Source of the DNA: Astropecten irregularis
Taxonomy: Eukaryota; Echinodermata; Asteroidea; Paxillosida; Astropectinidae
Direction of reading: 5' to 3'
Assembly (NCBI GenBank): GCA_963971285.1
Contig: OZ020248.1
Span: forward strand, 21,907,873-21,971,872
Length of the DNA: 64,000 bases
In this document: in pieces, positions 9,970 through 20,618 of the stretch
Position numbering within the stretch: the stretch's first letter is position 1
How the letters are laid out: every line of letters begins with the position of its first letter
Made by a program: the position numbers and the translations under genes
Notes under the pieces: generated by a model
Told to the model about the DNA's origin: nothing
Database searches by the model: none
Seen by the model: only the letters and a program-made list of their open reading frames with translations

Positions 9970-10258
9970 TGTTCTTTCGCGGCTCACAGCATTTTGCGAA
10001 CTTGGCGACGACCTTGTCAAACTTCTGATCATCTCCAGCCTGGTCCCCTGACTCATTTCATCCAAAAGTGTTGTAAACAGCGATAAGCTGCTCACCTACA
10101 ACATGTAGCAACGTTGCAACTTTCACTACATCAGTTTTCATTCTGATTCCGCTGGCCGTCATACATGTATATATCTGTAGCGCTTGTAGCCACTTCTTCC
10201 AATTCTCCGCCACATTCCCATCAAAACTCATCGCATTTCGGGGCTTTAGCTGATCCAT
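9970..10258 (-). pseudogene. gag: Ty3/gypsy gag N-terminus
   Basis: An ATG at 10258 begins MDQLKPRNAMSFDGNVAENW, then KKWLQALQIYT and VKVATLLHVVGEQLIAVYNT, continuing WNESGDQAGDDQKFDKVVAK and FAKCCEPRKNIT. This is the capsid start of Ty3/gypsy Gag (L-PP--M-F-GN--ENW--W, A--LH--G-EA---YNTF). Recognisable sequence ends near 9970, where a 12-bp direct repeat (AAAGAACATAAC) precedes unrelated sequence. No zinc knuckle, protease or reverse transcriptase of this copy follows. It sits directly behind a primer-binding-site-like motif and an LTR end. Confidence 0.7.
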
Positions 10259-10285
10259 AGTGGCAGATAACAACGGATTAAAAAT

Positions 10286-10440
10286 CCACTTCTGACACCA
10301 TGTAATAATATGTGTACATGACACCAATTCCAGGTAAAATGAGAGTGCGCATGCACGGCACTGTTTTATTCAACACAATACACATGACAGTACACACTTT
10401 ACTAGACCGACCCTGACATCACTAGACTCAGTCCACGGTC
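10286..10440 (-). mobile_element. 3' part of a Ty3/gypsy LTR plus primer-binding site
   Basis: On the minus strand, sequence containing an AATAAA signal near 10370 ends ...TTATTACA at 10301 and is followed immediately by TGGTGTCAGAAGTGG (10300-10286). That is a typical LTR end (CA) abutting a primer-binding site that starts TGG. The gag ATG lies 28 bp downstream. I cannot place the LTR's outer boundary; it may be near the GACCGTGGACTGAGTCTAGT at about 10440. The tRNA used was not determined. Confidence 0.55.
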
Positions 10441-11192
10441 TAGTGAATATTTCGAGCCCTGGCTGGAGGTGTCAAGATTATGACTGTTGTTACACTTAGG
10501 CACATTGTGCACATTATGTTAATTACCTTTAAATGGTTTTTTTTCATCTTTTTCCTCATGTTGTTCTTCTGAAGTTGTACGTTGTGCAGCCTTGTGATAT
10601 GATACCGTCGTAACCGGTAGAAGCAGTGAACAACAAGAGACATCAGCGTGTAGTGGTGATTGTCAATACCATACTGAGTCTCCATAATGTGATCTCCAAG
10701 CTGAAAGACGTCATACCTAACCCTAGAGCGCACTGCAATATTGAGCTGTGTTACAGAACATTGATGGGTAGCAGAGGTGATGCTGTTATTTCTGATAACT
10801 CTCTCTGCTGTTCAAATAACTGCTACTGTTCCTGCAAAAGGTATGACTAGCCCTCCATTGTTCTTTATTGTCAGGAGATGATAGCCGCTGTCAAGTGACT
10901 CTGGGATAGAGCTGGTTACAAGGCTTGCCCTACATGTGTCACACTCCAGTTTGGGCATGACTTTCTTGACTACAAAGCCAGCTATGTATACCAGTGCATT
11001 TTCAATTAGGTGGCCAAATTGGGTCGGCAAGTAATCGTGCTCAACAAGTGACATGTTCTCAATGAAAAGGCTGCAGGCGATGTCATTAGTTGGAACGCTG
11101 CTGTCCAATGTTGCCATGAGTGAGAGGGAAACGGTATCATCCTGTGTTGTCACATTTCCTGTTTCTGTTGGTTTCACCCCACATCGGAACAT
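10440..11192 (-). pseudogene. P-element/THAP9-type transposase C-terminal fragment
   Basis: The frame at 10812-11192 carries LIENALVYIAGFVVKKVMPK, then LECDTCRASLV and IKNNGGLVIPFAG, matching the C-terminal 'VYIAGYVVR-L-----C--C---L---------GGL--PS' block of P-type (THAP9-like) transposases. After a frame change, 10440-10733 adds RVRYDVFQLGDHIMETQYGI and a terminal helix RYHITRLHNVQLQKNNMRKK, the family's 'R-HHI--L------R-K--K' ending. No THAP domain or catalytic aspartate is nearby. Dead 3' fragment. Confidence 0.65.
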
Positions 11193-12148
11193 GAGGTGCT
11201 TAAATCACTGCTTGAATTGAACCGATGTGGGATTGTTATTCCAGCCTCCTATTAAAAAAGAGGGCAAGGTTAAAGTTTTGCATTACATTGGTCACCATTA
11301 TTTAATAGGTTTTGTAACAAACCGTTCCCTCCACAATGTGATAAAATGTTCTTTTCACTCAACTGGTGTTGCAATTTTTTGCCAAACCATTAATATGAAT
11401 CCAGTTTGCTCTAAATTTGTTAAGTTTTTCCATTGATCACCCCTTTTTATTACTGTGGTTCTCATTTTCGACCAACCCATATTTTGGAATCCCATCTACC
11501 CTGTTCAAAATGACATAATATAAATTAAAAAAAAAATAATGTCAAAAAATTATGAATACCATTTTGACAATAAGCCTAAATTTTTATACTTACTATCACA
11601 GAAATAATTAATCATTGAAAAGGGAACAAAGCAAAAATATAACAAGATAACAAATAAACATACCTTGAAGGATCAAAGGCTGAGATAATCACCTCACTTG
11701 ACATCATTGGTACTTCATCCAAAACCTAATACAAAACAAGAACAGATACATCTAAGTTTTTAAAAAACATACTATAAAAATTAAACAAAATTGATACCAT
11801 TCTGATTTCCCCAATTTTATATCTCTCTTTCAATTCAAATTAAATTTTATCATCAAATAACCACAAAAAATACTGATTAAATTTTAAAATTGTTTGAAAA
11901 ATCAACAAAGAAAAATGTCATTTGGGAAATCAGTATCAAGTTGTTTGCTAATACAAGATTAATTCCCTCTCTCTTTTCATTCATGGACTTACATCACAGT
12001 AAATTGAATGAATTTATCATCTCTGCATGCATACAAACATTTATATAGGCCTATACATGTTTTAGTCCCGATTCCAATTTTTCTACAAATGAAATTAATT
12101 ATATGTAGAGAGTTCATTTTATTATATAACACTGTAAGTTTACATTTG
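11193..12148. other. AT-rich spacer, nothing recognised
   Basis: Mostly A+T with long A and T runs, and no open frame of note on either strand. I see no inverted repeat or coding signature. It separates the P-type fragment from the hAT fragment. Confidence 0.5.
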
Positions 12149-12475
12149 CTAGCTGTTTCTGTAGAACAGGTACAGCCCAAGGAGGTGGTTACTGAGTGTT
12201 GTATACAGTGTCACCGTCTTTAAGGCATCCTTAAATGCCAGCTGGAGTCGATGAGCAGTGCAGTGAACAGCTTGAAGGACTGGGCTGCACCTCTTCATTT
12301 GAGTAGCAACCCCATTGTTTCGTCCAATCATGGCGGATGTCCCATCATAACCAAACCCAACCAGCTTTATCTTGAGAGTGGCGTTATCGATTTGGAGCCT
12401 TTTGTGCAATCCTCTGGTGATACATTCTATGATTGACTCTGCATCTGCTTTCACGAGTATGTGATGTGCCGTCAT
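12149..12475 (-). pseudogene. hAT transposase core fragment (TTF/ZMYM-like clade)
   Basis: The 108-codon minus frame contains LVGFGYDGTSAMIGRNNGVA, with the conserved G-DGAS-M-G--GV block that bears a catalytic aspartate. It is followed by VLQAVHCTAHRLQLAFKDAL, the hAT 'IHC-AH-L-LA' motif. Immediately upstream, CITRGLHKRLQIDNATL fits the spacing before the aspartate. The flanking zinc-finger and C-terminal dimerisation regions are missing. The frame runs into ordinary sequence after 12200. A homologous block (GLGSDGAAVMVGRKSGV, HCIAHCLALA) occurs at 51223-51840. Confidence 0.65.
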
Positions 12476-12659
12476 TGCTGTATCGAATAAAGCTTAGATT
12501 TCTTTGAGTGATCCCCCATGTACCGTTCCCAGGTTGCAGCATTGCTTGCATGTCTCATTGAAACAATCCCTGGGGTATGGCGGCGCGTGGGTGGTTTCAT
12601 GGCTTCTGACTGCCAAATGAACAAATATAATTGACTATTGGGGTCACCACCAACATAGG

Positions 12660-12716
12660 GCTAGATGGCTCAGTTGGTAGAGGGCCTGTACGGTATTCAA
12701 TCCTGCTCCAGTAAAT
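12660..12716 (+). repeat. tRNA-like A-box sequence (SINE head or tRNA pseudogene)
   Basis: GGGCTAGATGGCTCAGTTGG and TAGAGG resemble a tRNA 5' end with an internal A box (TGGCTCAGTTGGTAGAG). The expected anticodon arm and B box are degenerate: only GGTATTCAATCC is seen, against the consensus GGTTCGAATCC. It is not a functional tRNA as read. Origin from a tRNA-derived SINE is possible; a T-rich stretch follows at 12780. Confidence 0.3.
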
Positions 12717-13029
12717 TTTTCTTTGTTCACTTTTCAATGACTTTAAATTCAGTCAGTTTCTCTTGTGGTTGTTTGATGCTTATTTTTTTTTTTTTTTTTT
12801 TTAAATCTTTGGCCATTAATAAAGATAGATGAATGAGAAATACATTGGTAAAATGGTAGGGGCTGCCCAACAAAGACAAAAGTTAAAAAACTGTCATCAA
12901 AAGATGTGCCTTCCCAAACACCAAGTAGAAATATTTATATACATAGATGAATTGGTTAGTCATTGGTTCTTCTCTTCACTGCCACGTTCTTGTACATCAA
13001 TGGTGTGATCATGTGATGTGGAGGGGACC

Positions 13030-13290
13030 AAGATTGAAGTAGCATCGCTTAATGCAATCAATATGGGTGTCTGTACATAGGATGATGGATGGTATCTTTG
13101 CGTGTCCTCTCATGACACATCTCACAAATCCAGACTCATCCAAGCCACTTTCGATACTTAAAATGTCATCAGCAAATGTGTGCTTCCCAGCTTGTCAACA
13201 TCTCTTGTTCTCCCTGTGTCAAATGTTCTCCACTTGTTTCTTATTTCTTAGAGTGAATGTGATGGAAGATTTCTTTGACTCATGGTAAAC
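13030..13290 (-). pseudogene. Fragment of an uncharacterised MULE-like protein ('P-IIL-TD---D-KR-C')
   Basis: Minus reading: SGLDESGFVRCVMRGHAKIP, then SIILCTDTHIDCIKRCYFNL. Uncharacterised invertebrate TE proteins I remember have 'F--E------PTIVL-TDEQ--DIKRFC-----SVLGVDRTFNLG'. Here the text jumps from KRCY to FNLG, so the block that should hold the conserved aspartate has been deleted. A stop follows at once. Open frames at 13219-13699 in the same orientation may be upstream exons but carry no motif I can name. Confidence 0.4.
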
Positions 13291-13479
13291 CTCAGCTGGT
13301 TTCCTGAACCCAACTTGCTCTCTGATCTTCTGGGTCAGATTATTTTCTAGAATCCCCCTACATACCCAACTTTTTTTGTCATGGTAATTAATTCTAATCT
13401 TCTCTAGGAGGAAAAGACCCCCAATAATTGCTGAGCCTAGGCTTCCCATGACTGCCTTGTGGTAAATGAACCTGCTCAC

Positions 13480-15105
13480 CCGGGATATGTGGGGCTGTTA
13501 GCGATGCTCCGCTGGCTACTCCTTGGCCTGATGAGCTAGTGGGTCCGGAACAATAGCATTGAATGGGTATGAATGGAAGAATTGGTCGGACCACACAGCT
13601 CATGTTTTTTGTTTTTGGCTTTTTGCTAAGAGTGGTGATCTCATCAACGGTACAGGCACCAAGTTCAGTATCTGTCATAGACCACTTCTTTGCATGCATA
13701 TATCGTTCATTGCTAGGACATTTGCACTAAGACACAGCTATATTTACTACTACACGCACCCAAACCTGTCATTTCATTAAGGAACTTCAAATCGGCACCT
13801 AAATGAAACTGTTAAGGAACAGCTCTGTTACCAATCGGAACAAAGTCTGGCAACTCGTCAACGATAGGTTCAAAAATTTGTGAGAGAAATTTGTACTTTT
13901 CTGGTTTTCTAACCATGGCCAAAATATGTTCGTTGCTGAGTTTCTTACCATATTATATAACTCTGAATGTGATATTGACACAGTGGATGCGTTTCCCAAT
14001 TCGAGTTCCATCTCCACTGATCTTGATTCCAATCTGAAGTGGTATGGGCTCATCTGGAAACATCAAGGTCATTTGATTGACTACATGCAGGATTTTCTTA
14101 TTGAAAAGAACAATAAGGATGCAGTGTCTTTAACCGTTTGGTAAAGGTGTGTATCCATGTCTTTGGAAAGGTACATCCATGTTGTTCCTTCTTCAGTTTC
14201 TTCCAATCTGACCGATCAATGAAAAAGAAACACTTTTTCTTTACAGGCAGTGGGGCTGTCCATAACTGGGGAAATGCGTTCCGACTATTTTGAGTCCTGT
14301 GCACATTTCCATTCAAACGTTGTCTGGATAATCACTTTCTCTCATTTCCCCAGATGTACAAGATAACTTTTGATCAGGCATTCCCGAAAAATTGACATCA
14401 CTTATAATGTGAATGGATGGTTTTTGTATTTGGTTAGTGACCCGGTGTATCTGATAAGCTATCTGATAAGTCATCAGCAGTGCGTTCATTTTTTCTCCTG
14501 ACACTACAAACAGAATCATCATCACCTGAAGGCTATATAAAGGTGGACAATTCTCGGGTGATGGGTTCATTTTAGGGGGTTTGATTTGGACAGGACCTCA
14601 GGTGAATGCAATAGATAATCATTGTATAATAATGCGTTTTCCACTTTAACCTGAAATCAAATAATGGAAATTATGAAACAAATATTCTTACCACAACTTT
14701 CTTAATAGCTCTGTCCTTCAGCGTTTGCTCCAAGGAATCCATGTCTGCATAAGACCACAGTGGGAAGGTCACTGAGTCAGGCAACTCTGTTGTTGATGTG
14801 ACATTGTGTGACATCCCCACTTACTTTCTGCAGAATTTGATGCAGAACCTTCTTCTGACCCCTCAGCTCTTCTTGCAGTTCTGCAACAGCTACCTGTACA
14901 GCACTCGATGCAGGCAGTATGCTGTGATCTTTTGCTGTAAAATGATAGGTATATCAACACTAACCACCTTCATCAGTAAGTTCTTGCAGAGGCTGCCTCT
15001 CTTTTATCCAAAATGAAATGGTCCCTGGTGTCGTAAAGGCAAAATCACCCTTCTCATTAATGATGCAATAGTGCCAGTTCTGTCCAAGTAAGCAATTCCA
15101 GATGT
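13480..15105 (-). other. Short minus-strand frames without a recognised family
   Basis: Several minus-strand open frames of 60-100 codons (13394-13699, 13799-14053, 14098-14316, 14313-14570, 14769-14960) have balanced composition, and some end near splice-like signals. I recognise no domain. Given the flanks they are most likely decayed exons of TE proteins. Confidence 0.3.
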
Positions 15106-15330
15106 TCACTGATTCCAGACGATGACTGGAGGGCCCAGGACTTTCGTCACCAAAAAGTGCAAGTACAAATCTCTTTGAATCAGAATGGATATGTTCACGA
15201 CACTATCAACTTTCCGTTGTCCATAAAGGGACTCCTTTATGGTTACTCCAAGCTGCTGTAGGAAGAGTTCCTTAACTTCGTCTGTGAATGAAACATAAGC
15301 TGATGGTATCTCTAAAACCTCTGAGGCCAA
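15106..15330 (-). pseudogene. Unrecognised conserved-looking exon
   Basis: The frame carries ASEVLEIPSAYVSFTDEVKE, LFLQQLGVTIKESLYGQRKV and LIQRDLYLHFLVTKVLGPPV. Composition and hydrophobic spacing look like a real alpha-helical protein, and the minus orientation matches the exon at 15644-15877. I cannot assign a family. It may be the downstream exon of that protein. Confidence 0.35.
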
Positions 15331-15643
15331 ATGCCATGCATCATGAATTGGAGAAGTCCATTCCTCTTCGTATAATGAACCTTCAAGAAGAGTTTATCCT
15401 CAGATCACACGCATGAGGCAACAGACTCATAACTATTTTTCAAACATTAATGAAAAACCTGAAGATATAAGAGTTATTACTTTGACTAAATTTAAAGAAA
15501 ACTTTGGAGTTTGAATTGGAAAGGTGTGATGACTCAACACTGAATAACCATAATCCAGTAATTGTCAAACTTGCTTATTGTTGGCCACTCTGCTTATTCT
15601 TAAGATATGCTCTAAAAGATCCAACGCATCCTGAGGTGTAACC

Positions 15644-15877
15644 TTAGTCCTCACCAAGGCGATACACCATTTTCTGGATGAACTCACACGTTGTTGTACA
15701 TTGCCAGGGAAAACATATGTCTAGAATATTATTTAACTTAAAGCAAAGGTCAACACCTTTGAGCAGAGAAAAGCTTGCATGTATGGCTCTGCCTTGGACG
15801 ATCACAAACACTTGCTCAGGATGCAAGGCTTCCCCAAGAGCAAGAAGAAATGGTTCACTTTGCTCGGCTTTCTCCAA
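15644..15877 (-). pseudogene. Exon of an uncharacterised TE protein ('PFLLALGE--HP-QVFVIV')
   Basis: The frame reads SEPFLLALGEALHPEQVFVI, SLLKGVDLCFKLNNILDICF and PWQCTTTCEFIQKMVYRLGE. I know the pattern 'P-ILALG----P-Q-F-I------SLLK-VD-CFK---V-D--YPWQC---WEF-Q---Y-L' as a conserved exon of unnamed proteins found beside transposase modules in fish and invertebrates. A frameshifted relative (QPFVLKLGSLMEPLQCFVII) lies at 24380-24505. Function unknown. Confidence 0.45.
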
Positions 15878-16755
15878 GTAGCTGGGCAGGTTTGAGCCAA
15901 TCTACATCAAGGAACAAATAATAGAAAATGCTTCATGTAAACAAAATACTCATCAAAACCAGCATGAATGAAGCATGGTGTTTGATATTTATGTAACGCT
16001 GCTGATCAATTAGTAAGTTGGACAAAATGAGATTTCATTTACAGAAATATGTGTGTTCTTAACACAGTCAGTGATGGCATGATACCTCTTAGAAAGGTAT
16101 ACGTCAAGGGCATTTTCATCTCCACCTCTTCTATGATGTCACACAATTTGAATTTTTCCAATGACTCCAGAGACACATTGGACATTAATGTCCAGAGTCT
16201 TCCTTTAGGTTTCCATTCAGGTGCCTCCATTCAAAAGTAAGAGCTTCTTAAATCATGGAAGTCTTATGGGTGATTTAAAGTACAGTCTGGAATAAATTCC
16301 TGTTTCACTCTAGTTTCAAATTCACTTAAACCAAGACAAAGTATATAACAAATGAACGTTGTCAGTAACTGAAGTGTAACTTTTTAAACTAATTTGTAAT
16401 TCTAATTGTTACCTCGTTGTGTTTTTCCGCAAAATGGGATAAATATTCATTGCCCACAGAACTTAATCTAACAGTGCCATCTGTTTGCAATGTTACCTTT
16501 GTTTCAGTCTTCTTCTAACACTAGGTCCCCAGCCTCAAGATCGTCTTGCAGTTTGTAGGTGTACACATCTGAAGATATGCAAACATAATATAGGCTTCGC
16601 TGACTAGTATTGTTATATGCTATTTTTTTATTTCATGAGTTGATCAAGATGGCCAAAAACGCTTTCTGAAACTAGACTTCACTAACTCTGCATAATCACT
16701 GTTGCCAACACAAACATTCAACTTCTCCATGGAATCAAGAAGCTTGATAAAGCTG

Positions 16756-17097
16756 TCAACATTCAACGACACCTAAATACTTGTATTGATTAACAATTTC
16801 AAGAGGATCCGAACCGATATTATAAATGGGATTAGGAGGATGTCTACTACGAGTTACAGTCATAAGCTTACATTTTTTAGGATTAAGTGACATGTGATTA
16901 ATATTACAGTTAATTGAATTATCTAAGTCATTCTGAAGAATTACTGTATCACACTCTGAGATAATGGGTCTATATAGGACAGTGTCATCATCATATTGCC
17001 TAAGACTAAATTGTACACAAAACGGGAAGTCAAATACAAAAATATTGAAAAGCAGAGGTCCAAGAACAGAGCCTTGAGGAACACCTGAGTAAACATC
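16756..17097 (-). pseudogene. LINE reverse-transcriptase fragment
   Basis: One uninterrupted 113-codon minus frame encodes YSGVPQGSVLGPLLFNIFVF (RT motif with G-PQGS-LGP-LF). It continues with QYDDDTVLYRP, corresponding to the catalytic [FY]xDD box, then MSLNPKKCKLMTVTRSRHPP (the 'LNP-K---M' block) and YKYLGV. The order and spacing are those of CR1/Jockey-type non-LTR reverse transcriptases. Endonuclease and upstream RT motifs are absent, so this is a short internal fragment. There is no ATG. Confidence 0.85.
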
Positions 17098-17489
17098 CTA
17101 CAATTCTGATTGAAAACCTTGAAAAATTACTCTCTGTGATCTGTTGCAAAGAGCATCAATCTATAACGCTCAAAATAATCTTTCTCTTCTGAGAGCTCTT
17201 ATGGCTTCAAAATCGGCAAGAAGCATGAGTGCCATGACTGCAAACTATAAGTTACGATGACTATAAGACCCTTCATAACTTATGTTGAGTGACGTTGTCA
17301 CTATCCATTGTAGCAGCAATGATCGTATGTATGTTGGTGTCGGTATTGAAATAGATCATGGTGCATATGTCACCTCACTGGGAGGCTTCATGCTCAGTAA
17401 TCTTTCCTCTAATTCCTCTATTTCCTTCTTTTCAGTGCATGAACCAAGGTACCACTCCTTGTGATGATAACATGAATCTAACCAAATTT

Positions 17490-17831
17490 TTATAAACTGT
17501 CAAACCACACCAGCAGGTTGATGGATGGCCGATGTCCCAAGAAACGTTCCAGCTCTTTGAAGTAAGGGCACGACTTCCTGGCATTTCCAGACGTATTGTT
17601 GTGTTTGACAACATTCTTGTACTCGGACTTCAGAGCACGAATCTTACTTTTGATTTGAGCTTCCTCTCGGCTTATTCCCATGTCGCTGAGGCGGCGACTT
17701 ATTACGCCATATACTGGCTTCCTCTTTCGCCTAGTGTCTTTAGTTTCGAGGAAAATTTCCTCCTCACCCCAGATGCTTATGAGGGCAAGAACCTCTGCTT
17801 CTCGTCAGTGTGCCCCAGACGATTCCGCCAT
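17490..17831 (-). pseudogene. Myb/SANT-like DNA-binding domain protein with one nonsense codon
   Basis: From an ATG at 17831 the minus frame reads MAESSGAH, then TGA, then REAEVLALISIWGEEEIFLE and VYGVISRRLSDMGISREEAQ, and on to KYKN-like SEYKNVVKHNNTSGNARKSC and YFKELERFLGHRPS. This is a complete trihelix/Myb-SANT-like domain as carried by Harbinger ORF2 and related proteins. The TGA occupies the position of the first conserved tryptophan, so a single base change inactivated an otherwise clean frame. Upstream sequence to about 18200 is richer in CpG, as in a promoter. Nothing recognisable follows the domain beyond 17490. Confidence 0.65.
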
Positions 17832-18586
17832 TTTGCGCGAATTGAAGGTAAAGAGTTTACAACAAGTAAAAGTATGGAAGTTCGACAGTATAGCGTACAG
17901 CGTAATGATGACTGCTTATTGCAATTGCATGAATTGTGAACACACCGATTGTTCGCGCTATAACCCATGCATGAGTCATCGGGAGGCCGGAAGTTTATCT
18001 GCGCGCACTGCATTGTGGGATGTAACTTATCAATTTTCTCTTTTCGGTTGCGTCCACACACACAGCGCCCGTCAAATAATCATGCTGTTTCCAAAAAATC
18101 GCAAGAAGAACTGCGATTTGGATCCCGATTCGAATCGCGGTTTTTAGTGAGCTTTTTGTGTCCACGCAATAAAATTGATTTTTGAATCGTGCTGTTTCGT
18201 TCTAGTGGGAACGCACCTACTGGCTAAATTGTAGTATTAGTAGTAACGTTAGTAGGCCTAGGGGCCAAGGACGTACCTCCGGCAAAATAACCTTTATTAG
18301 AGAAAAAAGGCCGACATGGCCAACGAGAAGAATGCATGACTGTGTCGGCAAAATACAGGCCTACACTTCCTTTAAATAGTAGTAGGCCTACTGAGTACTG
18401 GTAGTGTTACTGCCTGTAGGCCTATACTTGTAAGTTGTAACATTAGACTACTCAATACTAACTGAAATTAGCCATCCCTACGTACGGCAGCTGGGAACTG
18501 TGAAACAAGCGTTTCTTTGGGCAGTTTGTTTCCCACCAAAGGAAGATGGATGGCCTCTCTTCTACTGTCTAAAGATCTTGATACTC

Positions 18587-19165
18587 TTATATGAGACACA
18601 GTCTCAGATGACGACATTTCGTGCTGCTGCAGTGCTGGAATATCGGACTAGTCCGCCATGACACTACTGACACTGAGTGACAGTTTATACACGTGCGATG
18701 CATGCAACGTTCGTTGCAACAGTACTTCATAACGGACATCGACTTCACCGATGTCTTCTCCAGATGCCTAGCGAAACACACATGACTCTTAAAAACTCTA
18801 CGGCAATCCACGCACTCTATCCATTTCTCAAAATCACTGTCGGGTTTCCCCTTATAACAGCAGTAACATTTCTTGACGCACTGTACATGTATGCCTCTCT
18901 TGATCAGAGAACCCCTTGAAACAGATATCGCAAAAATAGGCTCTGCCAAAAACCCGCACATAGATGTTCTTACTGCGTAGTGGTCGTTGTAGAAATACAG
19001 ATAGAGCTTAATGGGGACCTCTTCTCCTTTGAACCATACTGCGTTAAAGACCTCTGCCGATAAAACTATCAACTGAGGATGTAGGAATTCTGAAAATATC
19101 TTTAGCTCATCGAGACCACAACGACCTTGGGGTACAACGACCTTGGGGTACGCCCACTTCCTCAT
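18587..19165 (-). pseudogene. polB: Polinton/Maverick-type DNA polymerase B fragment
   Basis: The minus frame contains QLIVLSAEVFNAVWFKGEEV, KLYLYFYNDHYAVRTSMCGF and a Cys/His-rich segment (VKKCYCCYKGKPDSDFEKWI, CVDCRRVFKSHVCFARHLEK, then CCNERCMHRTCINC). In the family, protein-primed polymerases of Polintons have a '-LYLY----HYDVI--M-GFL---YFC--C-KG' run leading into just such a zinc-binding stretch before the exonuclease/polymerase core. The polymerase core itself, integrase, ATPase and capsid genes are not seen. The C-terminal HSVSVVSW... is unrelated. A GTACCCCAAGGTCGTT tandem duplication lies near the start (19110-19150). Confidence 0.6.
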
Positions 19166-19635
19166 GCAATTGAACGGCCGCCAATCTCTACTTCGTTGGT
19201 TCCATGGACAAAAGTCTGTTCAGCTGGAAACATCTGCATGTCTAGGACTTTCCTCGCTGGAGTTCATCAATGATTTTGTCCTTCTTTTCGATTTCCTTTT
19301 TCAGTTCCCTTATTTATTGCGAGTCCTCCCTTTCATTTTCCTCCCATTCATCTTCCATGTCTACAATAGAAAAGACGGAACTAATTAAAAAATATGTTTC
19401 TGGGGTTCTTGGTTTTTGTTGTGGTTGATTTTGTTGTTTTATGTTTTACAATCTAATTATTTGGTCCATGTACTAATAACAGTAAGATAGTCCTACCTTG
19501 AGTAATCAAATTGGAATTGATCATTGTCCACGAGATCAAATATCCCACAGAAGACACTAGATATCTCATCAAGCACTTCTACGGGGGGCATATCTCGCCG
19601 AATGGAAATTTTTCCGGACATTTTTATTTTTTTTT

Positions 19636-20600
19636 GAATAGAATAGAATAGAATAATGTTTTATTGTCACTTGTAAAAAAACAAATATTAGTACAGTGAA
19701 ATTCGTTTTGGTTTTGCGTGTCTAAAAATATTATGTTATATACAAATTACACTAAAAATTAACCATTTACAAAAATACATGGAATTGAATATAAACATTT
19801 CTGAAAAGTATTACAGTATACAAGCGAAATACGAAAGATAAAAATAGTACGATAGAATTAAAATCAGAAATAGACATTCATGATTAAAACCTGTCATTTA
19901 AAACACGAACAGCTGTGGGATAAAAACTCTGCAGAGTACGGTTGGATCCAGATTTAATTGAACGGAAACGATTCTTAGACCGCATGGGCTGAAAGAGGGA
20001 ATGTGCTGGGTGAAACTGGTCATCTACTATAGAGAGGGCTCGATTTTTAACTCGAGAGAGATACAGTTCATCAAGTGATGGAAGTTGGCAACCTATGATT
20101 TTACTAGCGGTGCGAACGATCCGGCTGATACGCTTCCGGTCATCGGCTGCTGCATTGCCCCACCAAACGATCATTGATTGTGTCAAGACACTCTCAATTA
20201 CCGCTCGGTAGAACTTCAACAGAAGTGGCTGACTGACATGGAAGCTTCTCAGCCGTCTCAAGAAAAATAATCTTTGCTGACCTTTCTTAACAATTGAATC
20301 AGCATTACATCCCCATTTCAAATCAGATGATAAATGTACACCTAGAAATTTAAAACATTTCACTATTTCCACTTCAGAACCATTAATGACCAAGGGAGCA
20401 ATAGCTGCAGGATTTTTGCGAAAATCAATAACAAATTCCTGTGTTTTATTGACATTTAATTCTAAATCGTTCTCAGTGCACCAGTTAACAATAGATTGTA
20501 CTTCATTAATAAAGAGCTTGACATTCCATTCTTGGCGAGAATCTCTCTGTTTCCCGCGTGGAATTGGTATAATGCTTGAAGCGTCGTCGTATGGCAAACA
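19636..20600 (-). pseudogene. CR1/Rex-like LINE: 3' end with RT C-terminus and (GAATA)n tail
   Basis: The minus frame to 19884 reads NWCTENDLELNVNKTQEFVI, then VEIVKCFKFLGVHLSSDLKW, QQRLFFLRRLRSFHVSQPLL, FYRAVIESVLTQSMIVWWGN and a C-terminal FYPTAVRVLNDRF. This is the thumb/connection region downstream of the RT catalytic box. The 3' UTR (19657-19883) ends in a short ATTCT-type microsatellite (plus strand GAATAGAATAGAATAGAATA, 19636-19655), as in CR1/L2/Rex1 elements. The 5' boundary is near 20600, so the copy is 5'-truncated. The frame is intact for more than 200 codons, suggesting a recent insertion. Confidence 0.8.
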
Positions 20601-20618
20601 AAATATGTCCTTTGACAC

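Noticed and set aside
12660..12716. Functional tRNA gene
   Set aside because: Anticodon arm and B box are not intact; only the 5' third resembles a tRNA.
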